64,000 nt of DNA from Streptomyces chartreusis. GTDB taxonomy: Bacteria; Actinomycetota; Actinomycetes; Streptomycetales; Streptomycetaceae. Made by a program: the position numbers and the translations under genes. Below are positions 1 through 8,646 of this stretch, one piece after another. The notes under the pieces were generated by a model. The model saw nothing but the letters and a program-made list of their open reading frames with translations. It was not told where the DNA came from and made no database searches. How positions within the stretch are numbered: the stretch's first letter is position 1; each line of letters begins with the position of its first letter. The stretch covers positions 6,262,001-6,326,000 of the forward strand of contig NZ_CP023689.1 in the NCBI RefSeq assembly GCF_008704715.1, read 5' to 3'.

Positions 1-1
1 C

Positions 2-352
2 GGCCGCAACCTCTCCGCCGGCCAGCGCCAGCTGATCGCGCTGGCCCGCGCCGAGCTGGTCGACCCGGACGTCCTGCTCCTCGACGAGGCGACGGCCGCG
101 CTGGACCTGGCCACGGAGGCTCAGGTCAACCAGGCCACCGACCGTCTCGCGGGCCGCCGTACGACCCTGGTGGTGGCCCACCGGCTGACGACGGCCGCCC
201 GCGCGGACCGGGTGATCCTCATGGATCACGGCCGTGTCGCCGAGGACGGTACGCATGAGGAGCTGCTGGCGCTCGGCGGGCAGTACGCCGAGCTGTGGCG
301 GACCTTCCTCGGCGAGGCCGAGCCGGAGGAACCGGTCGGGGCGGCCCGGTGA
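2..352 (+). CDS. ABC transporter ATP-binding protein, C-terminal fragment (5' end outside window)
   Basis: Last ~116 residues of an ABC ATPase, open from base 2 to the TGA at 350-352. In order it shows the signature LSAGQRQ, Walker B with the catalytic Glu (VLLLDEAT), the D-loop ALD and the switch histidine (VVAHRL), then the tail GGQYAELWRTF. This signature form and tail are usual in exporter half-transporters, where the nucleotide-binding domain is C-terminal to six membrane helices and ATP hydrolysis drives export. The membrane part and Walker A lie before the window, so fused architecture and substrate are inference. The next gene has its own ribosome binding site. Confidence 0.9.
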   Translation, partial: GRNLSAGQRQLIALARAELVDPDVLLLDEATAALDLATEAQVNQATDRLAGRRTTLVVAHRLTTAARADRVILMDHGRVAEDGTHEELLALGGQYAELWRTFLGEAEPEEPVGAAR

Positions 353-454
353 GGTCCCGCCCCGTGTCGCCGTGACGGTCGTGCAACCATCCGGCATACG
401 CCGTGCGTCCGTACATCAGTACGCTCATTGCCGGTGTACGGGGAGGACAAGACG

Positions 455-847
455 GTGGACAAAGGTGCGATACGCCGACGACTGGCGGTCGGCCTGGCGT
501 TGCTGACGGCGTCCGGCGTGCTCGCGGTGGCGGTCCCGGCGCAGGCGCACGCCGCCGCGCCGACGCGCTGCGAGGGACGCAAGGTGAAGACGTACCCGTT
601 CTCCACCGGCACCCTCTACGTCTACAAGCGCGGCGGTCACGTCTGCGTCATCACCCTGCCCAAGGACCCCGGCCGCTCGCAGTGGATGAAGGCCAGCGTC
701 CAGGCGTACCGGGCGCACCCGGTCGCCGACGAGGGCCGGCGCTCCCGCCGGGCAGGCCCCGTCACCGTGTACGCCGGGCAGCGCTGTGTGTGGGTGAAGG
801 GCCGGGTGGGACGGGGCTCGGTCAGCAAGGGCTGGATCCTCTGCTGA
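455..847 (+). CDS. small secreted protein of unknown function
   Basis: A 130-residue protein with a Sec signal peptide: positive start (VDKGAIRRR), hydrophobic core AVGLALLTASGVLAVAV and a cleavage site near AQAHA-AAP. The mature part (~100 residues) is basic and has four cysteines, the last at the C-terminus (GWILC), so two disulfides are possible. The start is taken as GTG 455 because GGGGAGGA at 440-447 lies 7 bases upstream; the in-frame TTG at 428 has no such site. I do not recognise the family. The K/R-rich mature chain suggests it may act at the envelope, which is speculation. Confidence 0.75.
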   Translation: MDKGAIRRRLAVGLALLTASGVLAVAVPAQAHAAAPTRCEGRKVKTYPFSTGTLYVYKRGGHVCVITLPKDPGRSQWMKASVQAYRAHPVADEGRRSRRAGPVTVYAGQRCVWVKGRVGRGSVSKGWILC

Positions 848-962
848 GCGGTGCCCCTCGCCGCCGTTCGGCCATCCCCGTGGCGAATTCCTCATCTCCC
901 CTGGTGCGGTTGGTAGTTGCTCGCTAGCTTGCGGCGCACATCCGCTTCCCAGGGGAGGGTGA

Positions 963-2372
963 ATGGTCCGCAAGACCCTCAGATGGCTGCTGACGCTCGC
1001 GCTGCTGACCGGCGCGCTCGGCACGGCCACGGCAAGGGCGGCCACCGCCGCCGAGCCGGACATCGAGGCACGGCTGCTGTCCATACCGGGCATGAGCCTC
1101 ATAGAGGAGAAGCCGTACCCCGGCTACCGCTTCTTCGTGCTGTCGTACACCCAGCCGGTCGACCACCGGAACCCGTCCGCGGGCACATTCCAGCAGCGCC
1201 TGACCGTGCTGCACAGGGACGTCTCCCGCCCGACCGTCTTCTACACCAGCGGCTACGAGGTCTCCACGCGGCCCAGCCGCCGCGAGCCGACGCAGATCGT
1301 CGACGGCAACCAGATCTCCATGGAGTACCGCTACTTCACGCCGTCCCGGCCCGAACCGGCCGACTGGACCAAGCTGGACATCTGGCAGGCGGCCTCCGAC
1401 CAGCACCGCATCTTCAAGGCGCTGGAACCGGTCTACGACCGCAAGTGGCTCTCCACCGGCGTCTCCAAGGGCGGCATGACCGCGACCTACTACGAGCGCT
1501 TCTACCCCCGCGACATGGACGGCGTCGTCGCCTACGTGGCCCCCAACGACGTGGTGGACAACGAGGACTCCGCCTACGACCGCTTCTTCGCCCGCGTCGG
1601 CACCAAGGAGTGCCGGGACCGGGTGAACGCGGTGCAGCGGGAGGCGCTGGTGCGCCGGGAGCCGATGAAGGAACGCTTCGCCGCCCACGCGGCCGAGCAC
1701 GGTTACACCTTCCGCACGATCGGCAGCCTGGACAAGGCGTACGAGGCGGTCGTCCTGGACTACGTCTGGGGCTTCTGGCAGTACAGCCTGCTCAAGGACT
1801 GCGAGACCGTCCCGGCGGACGCGGCGCACGCCACCGACCAGGCGATCTGGGACGCCGTCGACGCGAGCGGCGGCTTCGACTTCTACACGGACCAGGGCCT
1901 GGAGCCGTACACGCCGTACTACTACCAGGCGGCCACCCAGCTCGGCGCCCCGATGATCGGGTTCCCTCACATCGAGCGCAAGCTGATCCGCTACGGCTAC
2001 CTCCCGCCCCGCGACTTCGTGCCGCGCGAGATCCCGACGAAGTTCCAGCCGCGGGCCATGCGCGACGTGGACAACTGGGTCCGGCACAACGCCCGGCAGA
2101 TGCTCTTCGTCTACGGCCAGAACGACCCGTGGGGCGCGGAACGCTTCCGCGTCGGCAAGGGCGCCCGCGACTCGTACGTCTTCGCCGCGCCGGGAGCCAA
2201 CCACGGCGCCCTCGTCGCGGGCCTGGTGGAGCGGGAGCGCACCCTGGCCACGGCCCGCATCCTGGACTGGGCGGGCGTCGCGTCCACCTCGGGCGAGCCG
2301 AAGCCGTTGGCGAGGTTCGACGCGAGGCTCGACGTCCGGGAACCGGAACGGGAGCTCGCGATGCGGCCGTGA
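963..2372 (+). CDS. secreted tripeptidyl aminopeptidase, peptidase S37 type
   Basis: A 469-residue secreted serine peptidase predicted to remove tripeptides from peptide N-termini outside the cell. A signal peptide covers residues 1-28 (RKTLRWLLTLALLTGALG, then ARAATA). The nucleophile elbow GVSKGG places Ser168 as catalytic; an Asp in YGQNDPWGAE and a His in PGANHG complete an alpha/beta-hydrolase triad in the expected order. The GVSKGG elbow and the long aromatic mid region fit the PS-10/S37 family of Streptomyces tripeptidyl aminopeptidases better than S33. ATG 963 is preceded by AGGGGAGGG. It stands alone; the gene downstream is convergent. Confidence 0.85.
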   Translation: MVRKTLRWLLTLALLTGALGTATARAATAAEPDIEARLLSIPGMSLIEEKPYPGYRFFVLSYTQPVDHRNPSAGTFQQRLTVLHRDVSRPTVFYTSGYEVSTRPSRREPTQIVDGNQISMEYRYFTPSRPEPADWTKLDIWQAASDQHRIFKALEPVYDRKWLSTGVSKGGMTATYYERFYPRDMDGVVAYVAPNDVVDNEDSAYDRFFARVGTKECRDRVNAVQREALVRREPMKERFAAHAAEHGYTFRTIGSLDKAYEAVVLDYVWGFWQYSLLKDCETVPADAAHATDQAIWDAVDASGGFDFYTDQGLEPYTPYYYQAATQLGAPMIGFPHIERKLIRYGYLPPRDFVPREIPTKFQPRAMRDVDNWVRHNARQMLFVYGQNDPWGAERFRVGKGARDSYVFAAPGANHGALVAGLVERERTLATARILDWAGVASTSGEPKPLARFDARLDVREPERELAMRP

Positions 2373-2406
2373 TGTGCGCCGGCCGGTGACCGGGGGCTCC
2401 GCGCCC

Positions 2407-3069
2407 TCACACCGGCCGTGCGCAGCCCACCGGTTTCTCGCCGCCCAGCTGGACGTAGAGGGCCGTCGACAGCGGACAGTCGGTCCGCCGGTCGGCGGCC
2501 TTCGTCACCTCGTACTCCGGCTTCTGCTCCGCCCTGCCGTCGCAGGACGTCTCGCGGACCTGGCCGTCGCCGGAGTCGTAGACGCAGTCGCCGACGATCG
2601 TGCGGGGGCCGCCTCCGCCGCCGGGGTCGCCGGGGTGGGGCGCGGCGAGGTTGCGCATACAGGCGTAGCCCTGGGGGATCGCGCCGTCGCCGTCCTCGTC
2701 GGAGGTGCGGCTCTGTTCGCTGATGTGCAGCACGAAGTCCGTGGTCGCGGGGCACAGCGGGCCGTCGCCCACCGTGCCGTCGTGCCGGGCGACGACCCGC
2801 GCCGCCGCCCGTTCACCGGTGCAGGACACCTCGGTGAAGCTCGTCGTGCCGAAGGAACTGCACTCGTCGACGCCGAGGAACAGCGCGCCGTACCCGGCAG
2901 GGCGCGTCGGCGACACCTGCCGCCCGCTCGCGCTCGCGGTGGCGCTCCCGCTCCCGGCGAGCAGCCCGTCCTCCCCGGCCGCCCGTGACTGGTTCTGACA
3001 TCCCGTCAGCAGCCCGACGAGCAGCACGAGCAGTGCACACGCCACCCCGGCACCACGTCTCCCACCCAT
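2407..3069 (-). CDS. putative lipoprotein of unknown function
   Basis: A 220-residue lipoprotein with signal peptide MGGRRGAGVACALLVLLVGL and lipobox LLTGC (Cys24). A low-complexity Ser/Ala/Gly linker tethers a C-terminal part rich in Asp, Gly and paired Cys (VDECSS, VSCTG, PLCPA, YACMRN, GDCVYD, TSCDG, DCPLS, VGCAR). Eight Cys downstream of the lipobox suggest disulfides outside the membrane. It resembles septum formation-like/DUF4190-associated lipoproteins only in a general way, and I assign no function. The ATG is preceded by GGGGGGAG. It converges with the S37 peptidase gene, 34 bp away. Confidence 0.75.
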   Translation of the reverse strand: MGGRRGAGVACALLVLLVGLLTGCQNQSRAAGEDGLLAGSGSATASASGRQVSPTRPAGYGALFLGVDECSSFGTTSFTEVSCTGERAAARVVARHDGTVGDGPLCPATTDFVLHISEQSRTSDEDGDGAIPQGYACMRNLAAPHPGDPGGGGGPRTIVGDCVYDSGDGQVRETSCDGRAEQKPEYEVTKAADRRTDCPLSTALYVQLGGEKPVGCARPV

Positions 3070-3210
3070 CGCACTCCCCCCGGCTACCCCCGTCCAGCGT
3101 GGCCCGTCGAAGCGGGCGCACGCCAGGCGGTTGGGGTCCTTTGCGTAGATTAGGGGTGAGAGTGGCGATTGTGCGGCGTACGCGTTCTACGTCCAAAGTG
3201 CTACGGGTCG

Positions 3211-5064
3211 TCAGCGGTGCTTGTACGAGAGTCCGTGGCCGACCGGATAGAGGACCTCGGCCGGGTCGTCCGCCCGCTGCACCGGCACCGGCAGCCGGCC
3301 GCGCGGTGCCACCCGCCCGGCGATCACCCGGGCCGCCGCCCGCAGTTCGACGTCGGTCCAGGAGTAGGACGCCAGGACGGCCCGGACGGCGGGCAGCTGC
3401 GCCACGTCGTAGGGGTTGCGGATCGCCACCGCCACCACCGGCCGACCCGTCGCGAGGAGCTGCTCGACCAGCACCTTCTGCGCACTGGCCGCCGTGACGT
3501 TGTACGTCCCCACCACCACCGCGTCCGCCTCGCCCGCCGCCGCGACGGCCCGCGCGACGGTCGCCGCGGACGGTGCCGTACCGGTCGACAGGGCCGTCGC
3601 CGTGAAGCCCAGCTCGGTGAGGGCGGTGGCGAGCACGCCGGTCGGGGGACCCGTCGTCCCGGACGGGGAGGCCGGGTCGGCGCCCACCACCAGGACCCTC
3701 GGGTGAGTGCGACGGGACAGCGGCAGCAGCGACCCCTCGTTGACCAGCAGGGTCGTCGTGCGCTCGGCGATACGGTCGGCGACCGCGAGGTGGGCCGGGG
3801 TCCCGACGTTCCGGTCGACGCCGTCCTGGCTGACGCACGGCGCGTCGAACAGCCGCAGCTTCGCCTTCAGTCGCAGCACCCGCAGGATCGACTCGTCCAG
3901 CCGTGCCTCGGTCAGCTCGCCGTCCCGCACGGCCTTCAGGACCGCGTTCCAGGCGATGTCGAGGGACGGCGGATTCAGGAGCTGGTCCACGCCCGCCTTG
4001 AGCGCGAGGACGGGGACGCGGTCGTCGCCGTACTTCGTCCGTACGCCCTCCATGCCCAGCGAGTCCGTCACCACCAGCCCGTCGTAGCCCAGTTCCTCGC
4101 GCAGGATGCCGGTGAGGATCGGGCGGGAGAGCGTGGCCGGGTCGCCGGAGTCGTCGAGGGCCGGGACCATGATGTGCGCGGTCATGATCGAGTCGATGCC
4201 GGCGCGGACGGCGGCCCGGAAGGGCGGTGCGTCCAGGGTCTCCCACTGCTCCCGGGTGTGGGTGATGACGGGGAAGCCGTAGTGGCTGTCGACGGCGGTG
4301 TCGCCGTGCCCGGGGAAGTGCTTGGCGGTCGAGGCGACCTGCCGGCCGCGCTGGTATCCGGCCACCTCGGCGGCGACCATGCCGGCCACCGCGGCCGGGT
4401 CGGCGCCGAAGGAGCGCACGCCGATCACCGGGTTCGCCGGGTTGACGTTCACGTCGGCCACGGGGGAGTAGTTCTGCCGGATGCCGAGCGCCCTGAGCTC
4501 CTGGCCGGCGATCCGGCCGAGGGTGCGGGCGTCGGTGCGCGAGCCGCCCGCGCCGATGGCCATCGCGCCCGGGAGCAGGGTGGCGGGCTCGCCTACCCGG
4601 CAGACGATGCCGTGCTCCTGGTCGGTGGAGATGAGCACGGGCAGCCCGCGGGGCTGGGTGAGGGACGCGCGCTGGATGCCGTTCGACAGGTCGGCCATCT
4701 GATGCGGGTCGCGGGTGTTGTGCGCCCAGGTGAAGTAGATGATGCCGCCCACGCGGTACTTGGCGACCAGCTCGGCGGCCGTGCGGACGCCGATCTCCTT
4801 CAGGTTGGCGTCGATGTCGGCCTGGTCGGGGGCGGTCGCGGAGTGGCCGTAGACCCGCATGACGAAGAGCTGGCCGACCTTCTCCGGCAGGGTCATCCGG
4901 GCGATGAGGGCGCGCAGTTTCCGGTCGTCGGGGGCGGCGGCGTGGGCGGTCCCGCCCAGGGCCAGCGCGGTGGTGACGCCCGCGCCGGCCGCGAGGACCG
5001 TACGTCTGGACGGTGGTGCGGTGCTTCCTGTGCTTCCCCTGCTTCCCGTGCTGGTGTCGGGCAC
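3211..5064 (-). CDS. secreted GH3 beta-N-acetylglucosaminidase-type glycoside hydrolase
   Basis: A 617-residue family 3 glycoside hydrolase, probably releasing terminal N-acetylglucosamine from chitin- or cell-wall-derived oligosaccharides. A Tat signal lies at residues 19-43 (SRRTVLAAGAG then ALALGGTAHAA), so export is folded through Tat. KHFPGHGDT (248-256) is the NagZ-subfamily His/Asp dyad motif, and VVTDSLGMEG gives the nucleophile Asp334. The C-terminal ~200 residues form the second GH3 domain (VLVVGADPAS... AVAIRNPYDV). GTG 5064 is chosen because AAGGAG sits 6 bases upstream. The promoter region carries a likely operator (5095-5141). The Tat signal distinguishes it from cytoplasmic NagZ recycling enzymes. 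Confidence 0.88.
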   Translation of the reverse strand: MPDTSTGSRGSTGSTAPPSRRTVLAAGAGVTTALALGGTAHAAAPDDRKLRALIARMTLPEKVGQLFVMRVYGHSATAPDQADIDANLKEIGVRTAAELVAKYRVGGIIYFTWAHNTRDPHQMADLSNGIQRASLTQPRGLPVLISTDQEHGIVCRVGEPATLLPGAMAIGAGGSRTDARTLGRIAGQELRALGIRQNYSPVADVNVNPANPVIGVRSFGADPAAVAGMVAAEVAGYQRGRQVASTAKHFPGHGDTAVDSHYGFPVITHTREQWETLDAPPFRAAVRAGIDSIMTAHIMVPALDDSGDPATLSRPILTGILREELGYDGLVVTDSLGMEGVRTKYGDDRVPVLALKAGVDQLLNPPSLDIAWNAVLKAVRDGELTEARLDESILRVLRLKAKLRLFDAPCVSQDGVDRNVGTPAHLAVADRIAERTTTLLVNEGSLLPLSRRTHPRVLVVGADPASPSGTTGPPTGVLATALTELGFTATALSTGTAPSAATVARAVAAAGEADAVVVGTYNVTAASAQKVLVEQLLATGRPVVAVAIRNPYDVAQLPAVRAVLASYSWTDVELRAAARVIAGRVAPRGRLPVPVQRADDPAEVLYPVGHGLSYKHR

Positions 5065-5094
5065 GTGCGCTCCTTCCGGAGGTGGTGCGCTGAA

Positions 5095-5141
5095 GGAAAC
5101 TTCCAGGAGTCACCAATAACCGGGAAGTTTCTGCCAGTCAA
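5095..5141 (-). promoter_or_regulatory. predicted promoter and operator of the GH3 gene
   Basis: On the minus strand a -35 TTGACT (5141-5136) and a -10 TATTGG (5118-5113) are separated by 17 bases, 49 bases before the GTG. The spacer carries GGAAGTTTC (plus strand 5123-5131), and an inverted copy GGAAACTTCC lies just downstream (5095-5104). The pair looks like a two-site operator whose occupation would block the polymerase. The promoter match is seen in the sequence; the regulator is unknown. Confidence 0.55.
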
Positions 5142-5492
5142 GGGAATCGGCCGTACCGGAAGGCGGACGGCGACCGGAAAGGGGCCGCCATCGGCGCAGT
5201 TGGAGGGGGGCGCGCCGATGACGGCGTGCTGCCGGCCGCGGCACGGCGGAGAGGGTTGGTCAGCGATCGCAGCCAGCAGCGAGGGCCGACACCGCACCAC
5301 GGTGACTCTCCGGCAGCTTGCGTGTTGGACGAGCGGGCATGGGGCTGGGTTCCCCGCGACGGGCGGAATCGGCGAAGTCGGTGAGCGGGAGGCGGGCGTG
5401 ACGGATGAGTAGACGAAAGGGCGACGGCCGGCGACCGGCACGGGTCCATCCCGTGGACGTCCGGGCACGCGCCCAGCCGGCCGGGCGATCAT
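5142..5492. other. 351-bp gene-free stretch before aroA
   Basis: It holds no convincing gene on either strand. The open frames that cross it lack ribosome binding sites and recognisable domains. No clear promoter for aroA was seen, and the DNA is uniformly GC-rich. Confidence 0.5.
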
Positions 5493-6743
5493 GTGCGCAT
5501 GCCCGAAGTCGCCGTTCCCGGCTCCAAGTCCATCACCGCCCGCGCCCTGTTCCTCGCGGCCGCGGCCGACGGGGTCACCACCCTGCAGCGGCCGCTGCGC
5601 TCGGACGACACCGAGGGCTTCGCCGAGGGGCTGACCCGGCTCGGCTACCGGGTCGGGCGGACCCCGGACACCTGGCAGGTCGACGGCCGCCCGCAGGGCC
5701 CCGCGGCCGCCGAGGCCGACGTCTACTGCCGTGACGGCGCGACCACGGCCCGCTTCCTGCCCACGCTGGCCGCCGCCGGCCACGGCACCTACCGCTTCGA
5801 CGCCTCGCCGCAGATGCGCCGCCGCCCGCTGCTCCCGCTGACCCGCGCCCTGCGCGACCTCGGCGTGGACCTGCGGCACGAGGAGCAGGAGGGCCACCAC
5901 CCGCTGACCGTGCGGGCGGCCGGCGTCGAGGGCGGCGAGGTGACGCTGGACGCGGGGCAGTCGTCGCAGTACCTGACGGCGCTGCTGCTGCTCGGCCCGC
6001 TGACCCGCGAGGGCCTCAGGATCACCGTCACCGACCTGGTCTCGGTGCCGTACGTCGAGATCACGATCGCGATGATGCGGGCCTTCGGCGTGGAGGTGCG
6101 CCGCGACGGCGACACCTTCGTCGTCCCGCCCGGCGGCTACCGCGCCACGACCTACTCGGTGGAGCCGGACGCCTCGACCGCGAGCTACTTCTTCGCGGCG
6201 GCCGCCGTCACGGGCGGCGAGGTCACGGTGCCGGGCCTGGGCGAGGGGGCGCTCCAGGGCGACCTGGGCTTCGTCGAGGTGCTGCGGCGGATGGGCGCAC
6301 GGGTGACGGTCGGCCGGGACGCCACGACCGTCCGCGGCACCGGCGAACTGCGCGGCCTCACCGTCAACATGCGCGACATCTCCGACACCATGCCGACCCT
6401 CGCGGCCATCGCGCCGTTCGCGTCCGGCCCGGTGCGCATCGAGGACGTGGCGAACACCCGGGTCAAGGAGTGCGACCGCCTGGAGGCCTGCGCGGAGAAC
6501 CTGCGCCGGCTGGGGGCGGACGTGGCGACGGGCCCGGACTGGATCGAGATCCGCCCCGGCGCCCCCCTCGCCGGCGGCACCGACATCAAGACCTACGGCG
6601 ACCACCGCATCGTGATGTCCTTCGCGGTCACCGGGCTGCGGGTGCCCGGCATCTCCTTCGACGACCCCGGCTGCGTACGGAAGACCTTCCCCGGCTTCCA
6701 CGAGGAGTTCGGGGCGCTGCGCGCACGCCTGGAGACGGCCTAG
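5493..6743 (+). CDS. aroA: 3-phosphoshikimate 1-carboxyvinyltransferase (EPSP synthase) homologue
   Basis: A 416-residue EPSP synthase fold, normally transferring enolpyruvate from PEP to shikimate-3-phosphate in aromatic amino acid synthesis. Visible landmarks: VPGSKSITARAL (substrate-binding Lys/Ser/Arg near residues 12-17), QSSQYLTALLL, DASTASYFFAAAA, ISDTMPTLAAIAPFA (catalytic Asp), NTRVKECDRL, and YGDHRIVMSFA near the end. Two differences stand out: the PEP-binding loop reads CRDGATTARFL instead of the usual GNAGTAxR, and the protein starts only 9 residues before GSKS. GTG 5493 is the first start in frame (alternative ATG 5499) and has no clear ribosome binding site. No other aromatic-pathway gene is near, so a specialised or second-copy role is likely. 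Confidence 0.82.
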   Translation: MRMPEVAVPGSKSITARALFLAAAADGVTTLQRPLRSDDTEGFAEGLTRLGYRVGRTPDTWQVDGRPQGPAAAEADVYCRDGATTARFLPTLAAAGHGTYRFDASPQMRRRPLLPLTRALRDLGVDLRHEEQEGHHPLTVRAAGVEGGEVTLDAGQSSQYLTALLLLGPLTREGLRITVTDLVSVPYVEITIAMMRAFGVEVRRDGDTFVVPPGGYRATTYSVEPDASTASYFFAAAAVTGGEVTVPGLGEGALQGDLGFVEVLRRMGARVTVGRDATTVRGTGELRGLTVNMRDISDTMPTLAAIAPFASGPVRIEDVANTRVKECDRLEACAENLRRLGADVATGPDWIEIRPGAPLAGGTDIKTYGDHRIVMSFAVTGLRVPGISFDDPGCVRKTFPGFHEEFGALRARLETA

Positions 6744-7411
6744 GCCGTCGGGAAGGCCGCCGTGGCCAGGACGCTTCCGTCGGCGGCCACCAGGCGGGCG
6801 CCGGTCAGGCTCGCCGGGTCGGTTCCGGTGGGCGTCGCCCAGTAGCCGTAGCCGTCCTTGAGCGGGAAGGAACCCGCCGAGGCCGTCGACCCGTCGGCGT
6901 GGACGAGCACACAGCGCACCGGGCCCCGGCCGGCCCCGTCGAGGTCGACGGACATGTACACCCAGCCCTCGTCGCCGGAGTGCGCGTAGATACGGCCGAC
7001 CTCGCGGCCTTCGGACACCAGGGACGCCTCGCGCAGGCCGTCGTGGGTCCGCTGGGCCGGCGGCGGTGGCGCGGCCTCGACCGCCGTGCCGACCGCCCAG
7101 CCGCCGAAGCCGCAGGCCAGAGCCGTCGCCACGGCGGCCGCCGCCAGCCGGAGCCGGTGCCTGCGGGGCTTTCGCGCGGGTGCCGCGCCCAGTGCCCGTA
7201 CGACCCGGCTCTCGAACCCGACCGGCGGCTCCGCGCCCGGCAGCAGGGCGAGAAGGCCGTCGCCGACCGTCGTCAGCCGCTCGATGTGCTCCCGGCAGTC
7301 CGGACAGCGGTCCAGATGCGCGACCGCCTCGGCTCGCTCGCGGGCGGGCAGGACCCCGAGCGCCAGCTCGGCGTCCAGCTCCCGCAGCCGCTCGCACTCC
7401 ATGCCGCTCAC
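6740..7411 (-). CDS. zinc-binding anti-sigma factor (membrane)
   Basis: A 223-residue anti-sigma factor for the sigma gene just upstream. The N-terminal cytoplasmic domain has the zinc anti-sigma motif HLDRCPDC (H-x3-C-x2-C, about residues 32-39). One membrane helix follows (LRLAAAAVATALACGFGGWAVG, near residues 90-112), with an extracytoplasmic C-terminal domain carrying VYMSVDLDG and the repeated theme of short beta strands seen in RskA-type proteins. GTG 7411 overlaps the sigma stop by 4 bp (GTGA), so the pair is translationally coupled; ATG 7402 is an alternative. Its stop overlaps the aroA stop by 4 bp in the convergent direction. Confidence 0.85.
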   Translation of the reverse strand: MSGMECERLRELDAELALGVLPARERAEAVAHLDRCPDCREHIERLTTVGDGLLALLPGAEPPVGFESRVVRALGAAPARKPRRHRLRLAAAAVATALACGFGGWAVGTAVEAAPPPPAQRTHDGLREASLVSEGREVGRIYAHSGDEGWVYMSVDLDGAGRGPVRCVLVHADGSTASAGSFPLKDGYGYWATPTGTDPASLTGARLVAADGSVLATAAFPTA

Positions 7412-7983
7412 CGCTTCTCCGCCGCCTCGATCAGGGCCCGTACCTTGAGCGTCCCGGTCCGGATCCGGGTCTTCGCCGTGCCCAGCGGAACGCCCTCGGA
7501 CTCCGCGACCTCCCGCGCCGTCATCCCGTAGATCCCTGCCATCACCAGGGCCCGCGCCTGCTCCCGGGGCAGCTCCGCGACGGCCCGCCGCACCCGCTCC
7601 GCGCTGTCGTCGGCGAGCGCCCGCCGCTCCGGTGTCTCGGTGACGATGCCGAGCAGCCCGTCCAGGTCCTCCGGGGCGATGGGGCTGGCCCGCCGGGCCC
7701 GTACGGCGTCGATCGCCAGGTTGTGAGCGATGGTCGTCAGCCAGGCCCGCACCGAACCGCGCCGGGGGTCGTACACCTGCGCGTGCCGCCAGGCCCGCTC
7801 GAAGGTCTGCTGGGCGACGTCCTCGGCGAGCTGCACGTCGCCCAGGACGGCGACGGCCACGCCGAAGACCGTGCGCTGGAAACGGCGCACGAAGGCGACG
7901 GCGAGCTCGGGATCGCCCGTCGTCAGGCCGGAGAGCAGTGCCTCGTCGGGGACCCGCCCGAGGGAAAGGCCCTTGCGCCACAT
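7408..7983 (-). CDS. ECF RNA polymerase sigma factor, SigK-like
   Basis: A 191-residue extracytoplasmic-function sigma factor. Sigma region 2 spans about residues 20-90 (FQRTVFGVAVAVLGDVQLAEDVAQQTFERAW, then VRAWLTTIAHNLAIDAVRAR). Region 4 spans about 125-185 (ELPREQARALVMAGIYGMTAREVAESEGVPLGTAKTRIRTG) with its helix-turn-helix. It would direct polymerase to a small regulon once released from the anti-sigma factor encoded next. ATG 7983 is the only plausible start in frame; its ribosome binding site is weak. The divergent cupredoxin gene 192 bp away is a natural target candidate, by position only. Confidence 0.9.
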   Translation of the reverse strand: MWRKGLSLGRVPDEALLSGLTTGDPELAVAFVRRFQRTVFGVAVAVLGDVQLAEDVAQQTFERAWRHAQVYDPRRGSVRAWLTTIAHNLAIDAVRARRASPIAPEDLDGLLGIVTETPERRALADDSAERVRRAVAELPREQARALVMAGIYGMTAREVAESEGVPLGTAKTRIRTGTLKVRALIEAAEKR

Positions 7984-8175
7984 ATCAGGGATACGTTCCG
8001 TCGCCCGGAAGGGATTGCCATACGCGATGTGCCGATGGCCGATGGCGATAGCCGATGTGCTGATGCGCCGATGTGTCGTGGGTCCATTCTCCGCCCGCGG
8101 GATCCCGCGGGACCGCAATCCCTCGGTCCCGGAGAGCCGTACCCCTTGCGGGGGGACGTTCCGGAGGACCGACTC

Positions 8176-8646
8176 ATGACCATCCCGCACATCCGAAACC
8201 GCGTGCTCCTCGGCGTGGCCGCCGGTGGCCTGACCGCCGTGCTCGCCGCCTGCGGAGGCGGCGGCAACGGCAGCAGCAGTGGCGACAGCAGCAACGACAA
8301 CAGCGCCGGTACCGGGCCCGGTACCCAGGTCACGGCGGAGATGACCGACTTCCACATCAACCTCTCGACACAGAAGTTCCAGCCCGGCGAGTACACCTTC
8401 ACCGTGAAGAACATGGGCGGGCACACGCACGGCCTGGAGGTCGAGGGCCCCGGCGGCGAGAACCGCAGCAAGAACGTGGAGCCGGGGCAGTCCACGACCC
8501 TCACAGTGAACCTGAAGTCCGGCTCGTACGAGCTCTACTGCCCGGTCGACGGGCACAAGGACCTCGGCATGAAGACGGAGATCACCGTCGGCGGAGCCCC
8601 GGCGCCGTCGACCGACAACAACACCTCTCCGGGCAATGGCTACTGA
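8176..8646 (+). CDS. cupredoxin-like copper lipoprotein
   Basis: A 156-residue lipoprotein: signal MTIPHIRNRVLLGVAAGGLTAVLAAC with lipobox Cys26, then a Gly/Ser/Asn-rich linker to about residue 50, then a cupredoxin domain of ~90 residues. Expected type-1 copper ligands are visible as His in GGHTHGLEV and the cluster Cys-Pro-Val-Asp-Gly-His-...-Met (YCPVDGHKDLGM). This suggests an electron carrier or copper-binding protein on the outer face of the membrane. GGAGGA (8163-8168) lies 7 bases before ATG 8176. It overlaps the next gene by 11 bp, so the two are probably one operon. Confidence 0.85.
   Translation: MTIPHIRNRVLLGVAAGGLTAVLAACGGGGNGSSSGDSSNDNSAGTGPGTQVTAEMTDFHINLSTQKFQPGEYTFTVKNMGGHTHGLEVEGPGGENRSKNVEPGQSTTLTVNLKSGSYELYCPVDGHKDLGMKTEITVGGAPAPSTDNNTSPGNGY

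Noticed and set aside
428..454. TTG 428 as the start of the small secreted protein
   Set aside because: GTG 455 has a strong ribosome binding site at the right distance and gives a normal signal peptide start.
924..2204. A long minus-strand open frame opposite the S37 peptidase gene
   Set aside because: It is rich in Val/Arg/Asp runs typical of antisense frames in GC-rich DNA, lacks a domain, and the plus-strand peptidase is convincing.
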